Below, piece by piece: positions 1 to 10,729 of a stretch of 64,000 nt of DNA. Each line of letters starts with the position of its first letter. Position 1 is the stretch's first letter. The stretch covers positions 5,911,598 through 5,975,597 of the forward strand of contig NC_034013.1 in the NCBI RefSeq assembly GCF_000346465.2, in the 5' to 3' direction. Below the pieces are notes generated by a model. It saw only the letters and a program-made list of their open reading frames with translations, ran no database searches and was not told the origin of the DNA. Origin of the DNA: Prunus persica (Eukaryota > Streptophyta > Magnoliopsida > Rosales > Rosaceae). Position numbers and translations under genes: made by a program.

Positions 1-355
1 TGTGGAATTGAGAATGAAGGGTTTGGAGGCAGAGTCGAATGAATCTGTGCTGTGCTATGTTATGTATTTTTTTTCTATAAAAAAAAAATTTTAAAACCTG
101 GCCCAAAATGACGTCTTTTTGAGGCCAGGTCAATTAAAAAAAATTTGACTGAGCCTTGGACCAAACGACGTCGTTTGGCAAGGCTTGTTTAAAAAAAAAA
201 AGGATGCGCAAGGCGCAGCAGACTTCACAAATGGTTTGGGACTTTCGTCGAGCACTTGGTGTGCATACAAGGGGGCTATCATGGAGTCCCTTGCCAAATT
301 TCCAGCCTTCCAAGGGGTCGTCCGACCCCTCTTGTCTCAACGTGCGTCCGCCTCT
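1..355. mobile_element. Right-end remnant of an hAT-like element
   Basis: This stretch resembles the right end of the complete hAT element at 53436-56730. Both have T-rich and A-rich runs around palindromic units of the type GGTCCAAAACGACG...CGTTTTGGCCAG (here at about 97-130 and 152-187). Both then have a CATGGAGTCC stretch, a GGGTCG/GACCCC hairpin and a terminal GTCCGnC motif (here near 350). The left part of the element lies outside the window. No coding sequence is visible. The relationship is inferred from shared order and motifs and is diverged. Confidence 0.55.
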
Positions 356-364
356 GATCAGAAC

Positions 365-600
365 CAAATCTTTCAGTGGAAGAATTTGAAGTCAAGGTAA
401 ACTTTCAAATCTTGCACTCAACTACAAGATCCTGTGAACTAATTGTTTTGTATTCTGTTGTAATACATTTCATAAATTCCTTTTCCTTTTCTAAAGCTGG
501 CCATAATATTGGATAATTCAAATGTAATCTCAAATACAACAGAGTTCATAGGGCTATTAACTGCTGTGTGCAGTTATTTGTTTGTTAGAGGCAATTTCTA
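365..600. repeat. Dispersed repeat X, uninterrupted copy
   Basis: This segment occurs again in two halves. 365-445 matches 1440-1512, and 446-600 matches 5220-5390. The copy here is continuous, so it acts as the empty version of the site into which the 1513-5219 block was inserted. A short related piece is also seen near 16770-16815. No coding potential is apparent. From 600 to 840 nothing further can be recognised. Confidence 0.6.
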
Positions 601-839
601 CTATTCACAGAACATGTCTTTTTCTTGGCGGTTTGTATAAGAGAAGAAACCACACGTATGATACTGTTAAAGGAAATCTCAATAAATCTACAATTGATTG
701 ATGAGTATATGCAATTGATTGAGGTGCAACCATAGTCTAAAATATCGATAATATCGACGAAATATCGAGCGGGGATCAATCCTACCCTTTGGATGTGGGG
801 ACACCTCGTGGTATTTACCAAAAAAATAATAGCATAACA

Positions 840-1085
840 AAATTTAAGAATACATTCTTATAGATTTATTGCATATTGGATTTGTACTCATCGTATTTTG
901 AATTTACAAATGGAGTTGGTTTGATCCAACAGTTTTTTTTTACCGTAGATTGGTTATCCAACTAGCAAATAGTGATGAGTACAAATTTGATACGCAAAAT
1001 GATAAATCCTAGTACAAATAAAATATGCAAAATGGTACATCCACATCTAATGAAAAAACCTAAAGTTAAACCAATTATAACACAC
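840..1085. repeat. MITE-like repeat, copy 1
   Basis: Sequence around 871-1050 contains an internal inverted repeat (TTTGTACTCATCG near 880 against GATGAGTACAAAT near 975). It recurs in diverged form at about 7325-7525. Short, non-coding, palindromic and dispersed, it fits a MITE, but no target duplication was resolved. Confidence 0.4.
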
Positions 1086-1430
1086 CACCCATACCCCCAT
1101 CATCATTAACAATTTCATAGTATCACAACATTCGTTGATAGAAACTTGTCAATAGCAATTCTTACAAGCAAAATGTAACAAAAATAAATTTAAATACTTA
1201 AGGACAAATAACACATTCTCGCTTAATCTATCATAACATAGACCCCAAAATTCATCATCATTCTCACGGAAGTCTTACTTGAAAAATGAAAAACAAAATG
1301 GGTATAAGATGTCTCCAGCTTTTGCATGTATCATGTTAAACGCGTGCTCTATATACTCCTCTAGTGCTCTAACATAAATCACCTTAACATCTCTAGCTAA
1401 ACCATTTTCTCTAAAGGGAACTTGACCATC
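1086..1430. other. Unassigned AT-rich spacer
   Basis: No gene, RNA or repeat could be recognised here. A short open frame on the minus strand (1275-1523) runs into repeat X and shows no family resemblance. Confidence 0.5.
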
Positions 1431-1512
1431 ATAACTAAATCTCTCAGTGGAATAATTTGTAGTCAAGGTAAACTTCCAAATCTTGCACTCAACTACAAGA
1501 TCTTGTGAACAA

Positions 1513-4500
1513 TTGCACCGCAATGTCTCATTATAAGCTTCTTTACATCTTTGCTGCCATTTATTTTCATTTTTTAATTCATGACTTGGTGGTGCAGGTC
1601 AGATGGATTACGTAGTTTGGTAAACAATTGGTAAAAGAGTTGAAGTTGCAACAAGATGGATAATATGCTTGTTGTTGAAGGTTCCACCAGAAGAGCAGAA
1701 GCTTACAGTCAGTCAACTGTGATGAATCATATTTTTATATTTTTGGATCTATTGACATATCTAGGTTGGGTTGCAGAGTCATCTAGGTTTGTTTTTGCGA
1801 GATATGTATGTCTAGACTTGGATTTGAATTTGTTCGAACTTGGATATCTTGTGAGTTTGGTGGAAGAATGTTGATATTTTTTTAATGCAATGACTTATTT
1901 TATACTATTTCTTTATTATCAAAATTGTTTCCACAACACCATGTATGAAAAAGAATTAGATGTTATTTCATATATTGGTACACAACAAAGAACAGGGAAA
2001 ATAAATCAATTAGTTACGAATTTTTCAAATACATTAGTGACCAACTAAGTAGGTTAGTAATTTAGTCACGTGACCCATTTTTAGTGACCAAAATACATGT
2101 TTTAGTGACCAAATTGTAAGCCTTTTAGTGACCAAATTGTAAGCCTTTTAGTGATCAAAGTTGTAGTCACTAATGGCTTTTTCGTTAGTGACCAAATAGA
2201 GGAAATCACTAATTCTTTGGGTTATAGTGACCAATACTTGTAGTTGGCTACTAAATAGAATTTGTGACGAGCTTCTAGTGACCACCAATATTTAGACACT
2301 AGTTGTATTCAGTGACCAAAATCGATACTTTTTCTGACCAATTTGCTGGCCACTAATAAACATTTTTCTTGTAGTGACATTTTCATCACTGAGCTCTCTT
2401 TTAGCATTAAGGAATTTGGCATTTTCATGCTCCATTTTGTAAAGTGACTAAAAGCATCACAAAAATGCATTAATTACAATCAAAACCAGTATTCCACTAT
2501 TGAAATAAAGATACATATATCATTAGGAAGAAAATAAATTAGAGGCTCTGTCCAACATAGATAAAGCATACGTATAAGATGCAAAATCAACATCTAACCC
2601 TTTAGACCCAGAAAGAAATATAGAAAAGTAAAACTACCTTAAGCTAGGCCACATAACTTTTACATGATGCTCGGATTGAAGCAGTTATGCTGCTGAACCA
2701 CAATATGTTTGAAACGCTTGTTGTGAATAATTTTTAATGCCTTGTTGTGATATTAAGGCCCTTAAAAACTGTGGCAAAATGTTAGGATAGATACCATAGA
2801 ATAGAAGGTAACAAGATCTTGACGTAGATCAAACCAAAATAGTGAAATGTGAAATAACGAAACAATCCAAAGAGATTCATACCTCTTCATGAATTTCTGG
2901 CCCAGAGAGTGGAAGGTCAATAAACATTCTTCCCTCCCGAGCAAAACTAGGAAGAGGAGTTAAATTTGTCTGAGTAGAATCCCGATCCTTTAAGTGTTGT
3001 CCACTGGTAGATCATTTAAATTAATACTCATCACTGCTTAAAATGAACATATATAAGACAAGATTTTAAGTTTATTCAGTAGAGAAACCAATGTTGTTAC
3101 AACTAAAATAGTAATGTACAAAGTCAGCATATATTATTGCATTTTGAATAAATATGAGACAATTTTTTAACAATTTCTATAAAAGGAAAGAGTGTCTAAT
3201 TACCTTTGGATCAGACTTACCTGCAACTACTGAACCTGCAGCTAAAACTATGAATCATAAAAAAGAAAAAGGGCATCCACCACAAAACAATCTGAACATT
3301 GTGCATTGGTCGATCCAATTGAAGAAAAATGGCATCCAACAAAAAATAATCAGATCAGAACATGTCTTTGGAGTTCCTCTTCATTGATGAATATACATCA
3401 TCCAGTTTCTTACAAATATATTAAGATTGTGCAAAATACACTCCCCATAAACAAAATCAGATTCAAGGCATGCATGCCATTTACATTGACCTAAAACCTA
3501 ATCAAAAGAAAATATCCCATAAAACAATGCAATAACATCATAACTTAGAAAACCACTGAACGACATTAGTTGCATGTAATTTTCTGCAAATGCATGCCTC
3601 AAAATTAAGAATGTACATACTCCCTTTGGTCATAATGATGAGAACATTGTCAAACATGCAGAGTGTCCCTTTTACCTTGTCAAGGACAGTCCTATGAAAA
3701 GTCCTGGTTGATGAGCATGAAGCATGCTCTTTTCTGTAAGACTTCAATCAAATTGCTCAAACCCTGTACAACAAGCAACATCAAACACATATCAATCCTT
3801 AAACCCCAAGAATCAGATTCTAACTAATAAATTGATATTTGAAAAACCGGTACAACTCCTTCATTTAAATTATTAGAATTTAAGTAACTTGATGATGGTT
3901 GTTATGATGCCAGGCCACACTAAAATTTGTCTACTAAGTAATGAACCCCTCGAAAAAAATTCAAGAAGACAGGAGAAGGAACATCTGGAAAGCAAGTATA
4001 CAATATGCCAAATAAAGCAGTGGTTTTTCTAATTAGGAGCAATATCATTCATCCCTCTGAAAGTAAATTAAAAGAAGCATAAGCAACTTTTATGCATACC
4101 ATTTTAATTGCTGAAGATCTGACTTCTCGAGATTTTGCTGCTAGGTCAAATTGTATGAAAAACTGAAGTAATAACAAAGAGAAATGTTTAAGAAACTATA
4201 TCCTAGGAGACACATAATACATACATCCAAGAAACAAAGGCATATAAGGCATATCATATACTTGGATGAGAGAAGTACCATATTTGTCTTAAAGATCCTT
4301 TCCAAAACAGTAACCAATGTGCTTTCTAGACCAGATAATATCATAAGAAACAAATTGACATCACATTTACCAATGACAAGCATATGCAAAATCCCGCATG
4401 TCATGAACACCAGGCCAGTTTCCTCCAATTTTTATGCAAATCTGAATCCAAATGTCAACTAGAAAATTTCACTTAAATTCAATGTAAAAAATCTACAATC

Positions 4501-5219
4501 CAGCAAGACTTCTACTACAGATAAACGAATTAACCATAGTTGCTTCTTTTCTCTCCAATTTTCCCAAATTTTCCATATCTCTGTTTTTAAAACCCTAAAT
4601 CATTGCTCCGTTGCTCAGTTTAAGAAAGATGTGTTCAAACATGAAATCAAAATTAGATTCTAATACAAATCATAAATAAAAGCAAAATAATAAGAGAATA
4701 CAACAAATCTGAACCCCATAGTAACAATCCTTTTCATGCGGTAAAACTAATCGAACACCAAAATCGAAATTGAACCTATAATCAAGCTCTACCTGAGTAA
4801 CAAACGAAAACCTAGCTCGCTCTGGTCTTGTGTTCCGGTTTGAAGCTCTGATCTCGCTCGCTCTGATTTTGCTCTAGTCTTGCTCCGTCTTTTTTTTCTT
4901 CCCCCATATTTGATGCAGTATCCTCCGTGTTTTGAAAAAAAAAATCAAGTTTAAAAAAGGGGACGTCACTGATGTATCAAATAAAGAGAAGGAAGGCTAC
5001 CTTAGTATATGCATTCGTCACTAATAACATAATTTAAGTTGTTTTCAATGACTAATTTACATACTGGTCAGAAAATTTAGTCATTAAAATTAAAAATTAG
5101 ATGCCAATCATTTTAGTGACCATATAGTATTATTAGTCATTAAATTTATTGTATTTGTAACCAGTATTAATTTGATCACAAGGAAATTGGTCACTACAGA
5201 CCTTTTTTCTTGTAATGTG
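1513..5219. mobile_element. CACTA-like non-autonomous remnant splitting repeat X
   Basis: The block separates the two halves of repeat X, so it is an insertion. It ends in TTTTTTCTTGTAATG near 5215, and a second similar end, TTTTTCTTGTAGTG, lies at about 2364-2377; both are reverse complements of the CACTACAAGAAAA terminus typical of plant CACTA elements. Diverged TTAGTGACCAA-type repeats flank these ends (2030-2377 and about 4990-5210). No left-hand CACTA terminus was found, so the block is probably composite or truncated. The interior (2378-4970) has no recognisable transposase. On the minus strand near 4780-4900 it has a purine/pyrimidine-rich, 5'-UTR-like stretch. Confidence 0.5.
2030..2377. 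repeat. Subterminal TTAGTGACC repeats of the CACTA-like element
   Basis: Around eight copies of AGTGACCAA or its near variants occur within 350 bp, including a perfect tandem pair of about 23 bp at 2100-2145. Subterminal arrays of short motifs are a hallmark of CACTA elements, where they bind the TNPA-like protein. The array ends at the CACTACAAG-type terminus at 2377. Confidence 0.55.
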
Positions 5220-5390
5220 TTTTGTATTCTATTGTAATACATTTCATAAATTCCTCTTCCTTTTCTAAAGCTGGCCATAATACTAGATAATTCAAATGTA
5301 ATCTCAAGCACAACAGAGTTAGTAGGGCTATTAACTTCTGATGTGCAGTTATTTATTTGGCAACTATTAGAGGCAATGTTGAACAAGTTT
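5220..5390. repeat. Repeat X, second half of the interrupted copy
   Basis: It matches 446-600 with scattered substitutions and continues the segment found at 1440-1512. The CACTA-like block lies between the halves. Confidence 0.6.
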
Positions 5391-5555
5391 TAACAAATGT
5401 ATTAGTTGACTCTTATATCAGAGTAGAAAATGTATTAGCAAAATTTTATCTAGTTGGATTTAATTCTTTGCGAATGAAGTTATCATAACTAATTAAAATT
5501 GAATCTAGTTTTAGCAAATGTATTAGCTGACTTTAAAATTAGAGTAGAAAAATTT
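5385..5555. repeat. Imperfect tandem repeat of about 125 bp
   Basis: The motif TTTTAACAAATGTATTAG followed by a GACT...AGAGTAGAAAA block occurs at about 5387-5430 and again at about 5510-5552. No coding role is seen. From 5556 to 6072 no further feature is evident. Confidence 0.45.
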
Positions 5556-6072
5556 CAACATTAATATCTGCCTCTTAGCACAGGTATTTTTCCTCCACTT
5601 TTTCTATTAATTTTACAATCTAACACCTGCCATTTTCAAAAATTTCTTCCTTTATATATGCGTATGTATGTCTTGATTACCTAATTTGTTATCATGGTAA
5701 AAACATATTCAATAAAGAATCGCAATTTTGTTTTTTCGTTTTACGCTTTGTGGTGAAAGTTTGAAGCTTATTAATTTTTTCTTGATGCTCAACGAGTGCA
5801 TGAAACACATTACACAACTTGAAACAATACTACATAAGTCGAGTTCTACACCTTGTACATTATATTTAAAACAAATATGCCAATGCATTAAGTCTATGCT
5901 GTTGCGCTGTTTTATATTGCTTTCTTTCTTTTTCACCAAATTTCTTTTTCTGTTATCTGATGATGATACTTTATACACATGCTCATGCTTCTCTTATATT
6001 TGTATTTTGTTGCTTTCAAGTATAATTTGTTTCTTATTAACTTTTTTCTTCTTCTTTTTTCAAACATGTAGA

Positions 6073-7190
6073 TAGATGCGATACAAGTCAGTGTCGAAGA
6101 GATTGACTATGATTTGGTTGGTGGAAAGATAAAACATGGCTATATTTTTGAGATAACACACTTTTATTCCGGCTGCAGTAAAACATCACATAGAGTTGTT
6201 CCACATGCTGCACATTTGTTTTTCATTGCAAGAACAATTTTCACTAGGCGTTCACCCACAGATTCCATGACATCGGTTTTATTTTCTTGATTATGCTCAA
6301 TTGTTCTCTCGCATAGACAGAAATGACATCCTCACAGGTGATACTCTACATATTCTTCAAAAATATGCATTTATGTATAATATGTATTTATCAACAATTT
6401 TTATGCATTTCAATAAACTTATAATGCTACTTTGTCAAATTGCAAGATGTTTTCAGACACATTACTGCTATACAGCCTTTAGAAGAAAAAATGGTTGGCA
6501 ACGGAAGACTTGAAAGCAAATATGAAGTTTACATTCAAAATATCAGGTATAAGTGTTAACAAAATGTTTATAAATTTTCAAACTATTATACTTCTTACTA
6601 AAATATTTTTTTCTTTCACATCTGATCATCTAGAAAAGAGGATGTTACAATAACACTATGGGGAGACACTGCAAGAACGTTTGATTTCCAAGCTTTAAAC
6701 CAGTTGGCACCACCAATAATTTCGATTTTTACAAGCCTCAAAGTCAAACAATTCCAAGGTATCCAACTTATTTTTCCTTCTTTCCATTATTCACGCTTCA
6801 TCTCAAATAAAATAAAATCTAATTTGTCATTTATAAACGCGCAGAAAAAACTGTTCTAAAAGTAGCGTGTCGACATTTATTTTTATCAATCCGAATATAC
6901 AAGAATTGGACACATACAAAGTGATGTATAATTTTTAATCCTTTTTATGCTAACATACATATTTGTTTCTCCTTTAACCGAAACTAACAACCTCTTTTTA
7001 TAAAAATAAAATAAAAAATAAACACAGCTTTGGTGATTCTACACACGCTATTAAAATAGTGCCTCCTTCTGCAATTCAACCGATTAGACTTCAAGAATTA
7101 GAAACTGCTAAAAAGCTATCTATACAAGAGTTGAATGTTCTTGATATTAATGCACTAATTTCCATCTCCACTTCAGCATGTTTCTTTGAA
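6073..7190 (+). pseudogene. RPA70-like single-stranded DNA-binding protein, decayed
   Basis: A series of exon-like blocks reads as a replication protein A large-subunit (RPA1/RPA70-like) protein: 6073-6337, 6447-6546, 6634-6758, 6845-6920 and 7028-7190. They are separated by introns with GT and AG ends. Recognisable stretches include EEIDYDLVGGKIKHGYIFEI, DYAQLFSRIDRNDILT, YEVYIQNIRKEDVTITLWGD and IISIFTSLKVKQFQG, which match the order of an OB-fold unit (strand, loop, then the TLWGD-type strand). Functional RPA1 binds single-stranded DNA in replication and repair. Here a frameshift near 6290 and the missing C-terminal zinc-ribbon region show a pseudogene. Such fragments are often dispersed by Helitrons, but no Helitron terminus or helicase was seen. 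Confidence 0.6.
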
Positions 7191-7310
7191 TGTGAGTAAT
7201 AGGATTGATATTGGGGTTGGTACGTGGATATTATGTTTTCGGAAGTTTGATTATACTCTCCCAACTTTCATGAAGAAGAAAAATTTATATAAGGACAAGA
7301 CAATAATCAA
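7186..7310. repeat. Direct repeat, copy 1
   Basis: The segment starting TTTGAATGTGAGTAATA and ending near AATCAAG is repeated at 7650-7780 with roughly 10-15% differences by eye. The copies flank the MITE-like repeat at 7325-7525. It may be part of the decayed RPA-like gene or of a small transposon. Confidence 0.5.
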
Positions 7311-7324
7311 GAAAAACCACATTC

Positions 7325-7525
7325 GTTCAGACTTGTTGCATATCGGATTTGTCCTCATCGTTTTTTTATTTTCAAATGAAGTTACAATCCACTGTTGGTA
7401 TCCAATTATCAAAAAGCGATGAGCACAAATTCAACTCGCAAAATAGTATGTCCCCATACAAATCTGATACACGAAATGGTACATCCTCATCCAATCAAAA
7501 AGAGTAGATTTAAACCTATAATTAA
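7325..7525. repeat. MITE-like repeat, copy 2
   Basis: Diverged copy of the palindromic repeat at 840-1085, with the same TTTGTCCTCATCG ... CGATGAGCACAAAT inverted arms and the same downstream GGTACATCC motif. Confidence 0.4.
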
Positions 7526-7649
7526 AGGATAGGTTGGCATACGTTTAAGCAATATGAGAAGAAGGCAAATACATCTTTTAATTTAACCTCACGTGTATGT
7601 CACCATGTTGTTTTACGCTCCAAAAGCCATTTTATTGCAAAGAGAAGGG

Positions 7650-7780
7650 TTCTTTGAATATGAGTAATAGTATTGATATTGGGGCTGATCCTTGGATAAT
7701 GTATTTTCAAAAGTTTGATTATACTCTCCCAACTTTCATGAGGAACAAAAATTTGGATAAGAACAAGACTATAATCAAGA
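7650..7780. repeat. Direct repeat, copy 2
   Basis: Second copy of the 7186-7310 segment; see that entry. It ends about 35 bp before the solo LTR at 7818. Confidence 0.5.
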
Positions 7781-7817
7781 GTGAGAGAGGGTGTCTCGTG
7801 CCTTACTAGAGGAATAC

Positions 7818-9571
7818 TGTTTGGGCCTAATTTGGCACACCCAGCACAAGGAAACAAAAGCCCATGTCAATTTTGGGCATCCACCAGCGTTCCTTTAAAA
7901 ATTGGGCCAAGACACACACTCAGCCCGACAGATTGGAGGCCCAGAAAGGACGAGGCAAAATCAGACCCAGGCAGTATGGACTTAAATTATAATCGAGGGC
8001 CCAAATCCAAAGAAGCCTAGCCTGGGACCTACCAAACCACGAGGATAACTTGGACTTCGAAGAAACCCAAATTAGGCATGGCACGGTGAAGTGAAAAAAG
8101 ATAAAACAAAAAATCAGAGGCAGACCCACGTGACTATCTAAAAAAAACTTTGAAAAGTCAATATTTTCAACTGGGTTGATAAAGAGTTGACAAGAGCAGG
8201 CGTAAAAGAAAAGGGACATCTCTGAATCTCTGCCATCAAAAAATCAAAACCTCTTTATATATTCAGAGATATTGCTTCTGCTGCAAAAAAGGCACCATCT
8301 TTCAATGGATACGTAAGCTATGCTCTCAAAAAAAGATAAGTAGGAAACAGGGAGTTGTTCAAACTAGAAAATCAAACTAACCATCACAGTTTGAGCTCTT
8401 GTAGAGGGCAATTAAATTGGAAAAAGGGTTAGGTTTTCTTTCAAGAAATACAGAGAAGTGATTGACCTTGGAGCTGACTATTGAGAGCTTATCTGCCAGA
8501 ATCCCCTTTTCTTTGCATTTTTAATGAAAGATCTTATGAGAAATTCTTGCGCCCATTATTAAAAGAATTAGAAACCCTACTCCAGCATTTCCTATAAATA
8601 TAAGAGAGGGTGAATAGAGCAAAAAAAACTCAACTCAACAATCAATCAAACAACCAAAAAATCAACCAAAGACAAAAACTCAAAATGATCACTTGATCTC
8701 TGAGAACCTTCAAACAAAACGGAGCAACCAAAAACTCATTTTAGCCACAAAAGAAGCCAGCTGTAGACCAAAACTTCCAAGTTCAGACTTAGAGAAATAA
8801 GTCATTCAAAACGAGACTTCTCTCATTACAAATTTGGTTCAGCAAAAGCTAAGACGAGCAGAGTTTGAGTTTTTTACAAACATGAAAACCTCAACAAATT
8901 TATGGAGAGCCCTGATCAAGCAGAACAAGTACTACAGTGCAGTTTCAGCTCATTAAATCCTCAAATCCAGCCACTTCTGCCCCTTTCAGACTGAAGAGGA
9001 CGCAATTCTGTCCTTTCAAAAAGCCTTCCAGGGCTTGAAATAGATTAAGCTCTGCCAAACTTGAACTTTTGTATCGATTCACAGCAAAAGCCAAGCAGTT
9101 GAAGTTATTGACAATCCAGTCCAGCACAGACATACACAGTCCAATCCAGATCGGAAGCTTCTGTCCAGGCAGAAATGGAATTCCAGCTATCTTTTGTCTT
9201 TCTAGAGTTGATTTTTCCCTTTCTAGTTTTGTAGAAGGCAGTTCTGCCTAAAACAGTCCACTTTATTATCATTTATTTTGGCTAGAACTACCAATTTTGT
9301 ACTGTGATAAATTGTGAAGTCCTCACCAGTCTGAGGCAGGAAAAGAACTTACGTAGGAAATATTCCTCAACCAAATTCACAATCGCTTGTTTAGAAATCA
9401 GTAACTTGGGGCGCAAGTTATCTGTTTTTAAGAAGTCTGCTAGAATTTTTATTGCTAGCAGTGGCACGCTCGCATACTAAAGAAAGTTGACTTGTTGACC
9501 AGTTAATGGTTCTCAAGGCAATGAGAAACTTTACCCTTCCATCACAGGAGCAAACACAAAACGGGTAAGCA
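7818..9571 (+). mobile_element. Solo LTR, family A, copy 1 (TSD AATAC)
   Basis: A 1,754-bp block starts TGTTTGGGCC and ends GGGTAAGCA, so it has TG...CA ends. It is flanked by perfect 5-bp duplications AATAC (7813-7817 and 9572-9576). A TATA-like stretch (CCTATAAATATAAGAG near 8591) and downstream transcribed-looking sequence fit a retrotransposon promoter. It matches the block at 11157-12697 in opposite orientation. No gag-pol, primer-binding site or second LTR accompanies it, so it is a solo LTR left by recombination between the ends of a full element. Open frames inside it are not genes. Confidence 0.8.
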
Positions 9572-9737
9572 AATACTCTTTGGTAAGTTTTTATAATTAT
9601 TTGTTTTTTTGTTCTTTTTTTTTTGGCAAACAATAAGAGAGATTTTATTGATATCGAATAGTAAGGTTTACATCTTTAGCTAAAGTATCAAATAGCTGAT
9701 CGGTGCGTACCTTATCTCACCGGTGAGTACCCCTTAC

Positions 9738-10082
9738 TCAAGATACAAAGGATGCAACCAAGTGTGCTGCATCATTGCATTGTAGTGGCCCGAAAGTAAA
9801 CTCTACTAAACCAAAAGAACTACATAAGTACCTAATATCATGAATTAACCCTTCTAAGGTAATATCAAGTGTGTCCTTGTCTTGTAACATTTTAATAAGC
9901 TGTTGACAATCAGTTTCTACCATAACTTTGTCGACCCCTACATCCATCACCGCCATCATTGCTTCGAGAACTGTTTCAACTTCCATCACGAGAGCAAATT
10001 CACATAGGATGTTACTAGATCCTCCTGTCATGAGTAGGAAGCCTAAGGAAGAATGAACCACCCGTCCAACTTCACTGCACAT
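9738..10082 (-). pseudogene. LINE RNase H-like domain
   Basis: A 114-residue open stretch reads as the RNase H-like (RVT_3) domain found at the C-terminus of plant L1 elements. It has a MEVETVLEAM helix and the VETDCQQLIKML segment containing the conserved Glu-Thr-Asp. It ends with a FGPLQCNDAAHLVA tail, where the NxxAH-type motif is typical. It would degrade the RNA strand during reverse transcription. It is uncoupled from the reverse transcriptase by stops between 10083 and 10730. Confidence 0.65.
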
Positions 10083-10729
10083 AGTCTGCTGCTGTCAGGC
10101 TCCGTCGCAATTAATTTTAATCAAGCTAGACTTGGGTTTTTGCAAGATAGAGATTGTGTTTGCACCTGGTTAGGTGGCCTGGGCTGTTTATTGGCTAGCG
10201 CCACATGTTTGTGCTGTGACTCATGATGGACTTGTGCTTGCTAAAGCTTTATAACTTCAATTGGACATACCTCATTTCCTTCAAAGATAGCCGCATTGTG
10301 ATTAATTTCGTCCAGTAGTCATTAAAAGTAGCACTCCTAAGCTTTCTTGGCCCCTTCACTACCACAATAGCCACATACATCATCTTTATGAACATGCTTC
10401 TGCCCTAAGTTTTGTGGACGACCTCTTCTCCCTTACAAACGCGCCAAATGAAGGACTTGATTTTTGGGGACATATTCAGTTTCCAGATACTATTCCAAAG
10501 AGATGTGTGAGCCTCCGTGCTGCTCGATTCCCCGGCCGCTTTATTGCCCAACTTCGTAAGCCACCTTTTTTTACTGGATTAATAAACCCTTTAACCATTA
10601 ATGGCAGCTCAGGGTTCTAAGATTGTGTCTTTAAGGAATACGGTGTCGGCAGCCAAAGATCTTCCCTAACTCTCACGTGCTAATTCTCTAACGTACTCCT
10701 ACCTCTAATACTCTTCACCCCTGCAAAAT

